DNA of 5,721 nucleotides from Candidatus Uhrbacteria bacterium RIFOXYB12_FULL_58_10 (GTDB lineage: Bacteria > Patescibacteriota > Patescibacteriia > 2-12-FULL-57-11). The translations under genes and the position numbers were made by a program. Shown here piece by piece: positions 4,711-5,721 of the stretch. The first letter of the stretch is position 1; every line of letters starts with the position of its first letter. The notes beneath the pieces are model-generated. The model worked only from the letters and a program-made list of their open reading frames with translations, searched no databases and had not been told where the DNA came from. Location: positions 1-5,721 of the forward strand of contig CALRHY010000050.1 in the NCBI GenBank assembly GCA_943359495.1. The letters are read 5' to 3'.

Positions 4711-5721
4711 ATGCCTTCTGCCTTTTCGAACGCTATGGAGCAGCTCCATCGCGCTTCATCACTTCTCCAACTTGATCCGGCGACACTGACGATTCTTGAA
4801 CATCCGCGCCGCACCATTCAAGTATCTGTCGCTGTCCGTATGGATGACGGATCGCTCCGCGTCTTCGAAGGCTACCGTGTCCAATACAACAACGCGCGCG
4901 GTCCATACAAAGGCGGCATTCGCTATCATGCACAAACGGACATGGATGAGGTGAAAGCACTGGCTTTTTGGATGTCGGTGAAATGTGCAGTGGTGGATAT
5001 TCCGTTTGGTGGTGGAAAAGGTGGGATCTCCGTTGACCCAAAGATGTTATCTCATGGCGAACGCGAACGATTGACCAGAGGATTTGCACGAGCAATCGCC
5101 GAAGTGATTGGTCCTGACACAGACATTCCTGCGCCAGACGTGAACACGACCCCGGAAATCATGGATTGGATTGCTGATGAGTATGCAAAGGTAGTTGGGC
5201 ACGCGGCGCCAGCTGTTGTCACCGGTAAACCGCTTGCGTCGGGTGGTTCTGAAGGGCGGGGGACAGCTACTGGGCAAGGAGGATTCTTTATCCTTGAGTC
5301 TGTTCGCCAGAAAATTGGTTTGGATCCGGAAACCTCGAGTGTGGTCATCCAAGGATTTGGTAACGCCGGTCAATCCATCGCTCGGTTGCTGCATCGTCAC
5401 GGCTATATCATTGTCGGACTTTCCGATTCACGCGGCGGCATCGTCTCCGATCATGGTTTGGACCCAGAATTGGTCCATCAGCACAAAGAAAAGACTGGCT
5501 CCGTCTTCGGTTTTCCAGGGGCAACGGATGTGACCAACGAAGAACTGCTGGTTCATCCATGCGGCATTTTGATCCCGTCGGCATTAGAAAACCAAATTAC
5601 CAAAGACAACGCGCACTCCATTAAAGCAAAGATTATTTTGGAATTGGCGAACGGTCCGACGACACCGGAAGCAGACACGATTCTTGCGGACGCGGGAGTT
5701 ACTGTGGTTCCGGATGTTCTG
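4711..5721 (+). CDS. gdhA: Glutamate dehydrogenase, 3' end beyond window
   Basis: Catalyses reversible oxidative deamination of glutamate to 2-oxoglutarate and ammonia with NAD(P). The frame is open from ATG 4711 through 337 codons to the window edge; family members have about 415-450 residues, so roughly the last quarter is missing. Key residues are Lys67 (GPYKGGIR), Lys91, the catalytic Lys103 (PFGGGKGG) and Asp143 (PAPDVNT). They all sit at a constant offset of 22 from Lys89, Lys113, Lys125 and Asp165 of the Clostridium symbiosum enzyme. Lys67 favours glutamate over leucine or valine as substrate. The Rossmann motif GFGNAG is at 215-220, followed by GLSDSRGG (236-243); cofactor preference cannot be read safely. 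It follows the 150-aa gene by 9 nt containing a T7 run and no Shine-Dalgarno. It probably belongs to the trxB operon. Confidence 0.93.
   Translation, partial: MPSAFSNAMEQLHRASSLLQLDPATLTILEHPRRTIQVSVAVRMDDGSLRVFEGYRVQYNNARGPYKGGIRYHAQTDMDEVKALAFWMSVKCAVVDIPFGGGKGGISVDPKMLSHGERERLTRGFARAIAEVIGPDTDIPAPDVNTTPEIMDWIADEYAKVVGHAAPAVVTGKPLASGGSEGRGTATGQGGFFILESVRQKIGLDPETSSVVIQGFGNAGQSIARLLHRHGYIIVGLSDSRGGIVSDHGLDPELVHQHKEKTGSVFGFPGATDVTNEELLVHPCGILIPSALENQITKDNAHSIKAKIILELANGPTTPEADTILADAGVTVVPDVL

Overview
The window is a chromosomal, protein-coding stretch read entirely on the + strand. It has tightly packed genes and two repeat-rich gaps. Nothing in it looks like phage, plasmid, CRISPR or an insertion-sequence transposase. 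The best guess for the source is a streamlined bacterium of the Candidate Phyla Radiation (Patescibacteria, Parcubacteria-like). This is inferred from a short IF-2 (666 aa) with a compact N-terminus, P-loop wording GHVDHGKTKLLD, start codons without Shine-Dalgarno sequences, and gaps filled with short GC/TTTCG and hairpin repeats. No rRNA or ribosomal protein is present to settle it.

Layout. Positions 1-53 may hold the last codons of an upstream gene with an acidic tail (nusA is the usual neighbour of infB, but too little is present to tell). Positions 38-128 are a repeat cluster. A near-consensus sigma-70-type promoter (TTGACC, 17 bp, TATAGT) at 143-171 overlaps a perfect 12-bp palindrome. 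Next come infB (200-2200), a 260-bp gap packed with hairpins and repeats (2201-2460), and thioredoxin trxA (2461-2775) with a clean intrinsic terminator (2798-2830). A second repeat-rich gap (2831-3066) follows; it shares 11- to 15-nt words in both orientations with the first gap. Then comes a probable four-gene operon with gaps of 5, 1 and 9 nt: trxB thioredoxin reductase (3067-4002), an unrecognised 79-aa protein (4008-4247), an unrecognised 150-aa protein with one hydrophobic segment ending in a cysteine (4249-4701), and a glutamate dehydrogenase cut by the window end (4711-5721).

How the genes work together. TrxB uses NADPH to reduce TrxA, which then reduces protein disulfides; both are complete with intact active sites (WCGPC and CATC). 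They lie either side of a terminator, so they are probably transcribed separately. Glutamate dehydrogenase interconverts glutamate and 2-oxoglutarate with NAD(P)(H), linking nitrogen and redox metabolism. Sharing an operon with trxB suggests a common NAD(P)H theme, but that is inference. The two small genes between them have no recognised function and are the best candidates for something undescribed, together with the paired intergenic repeat element.
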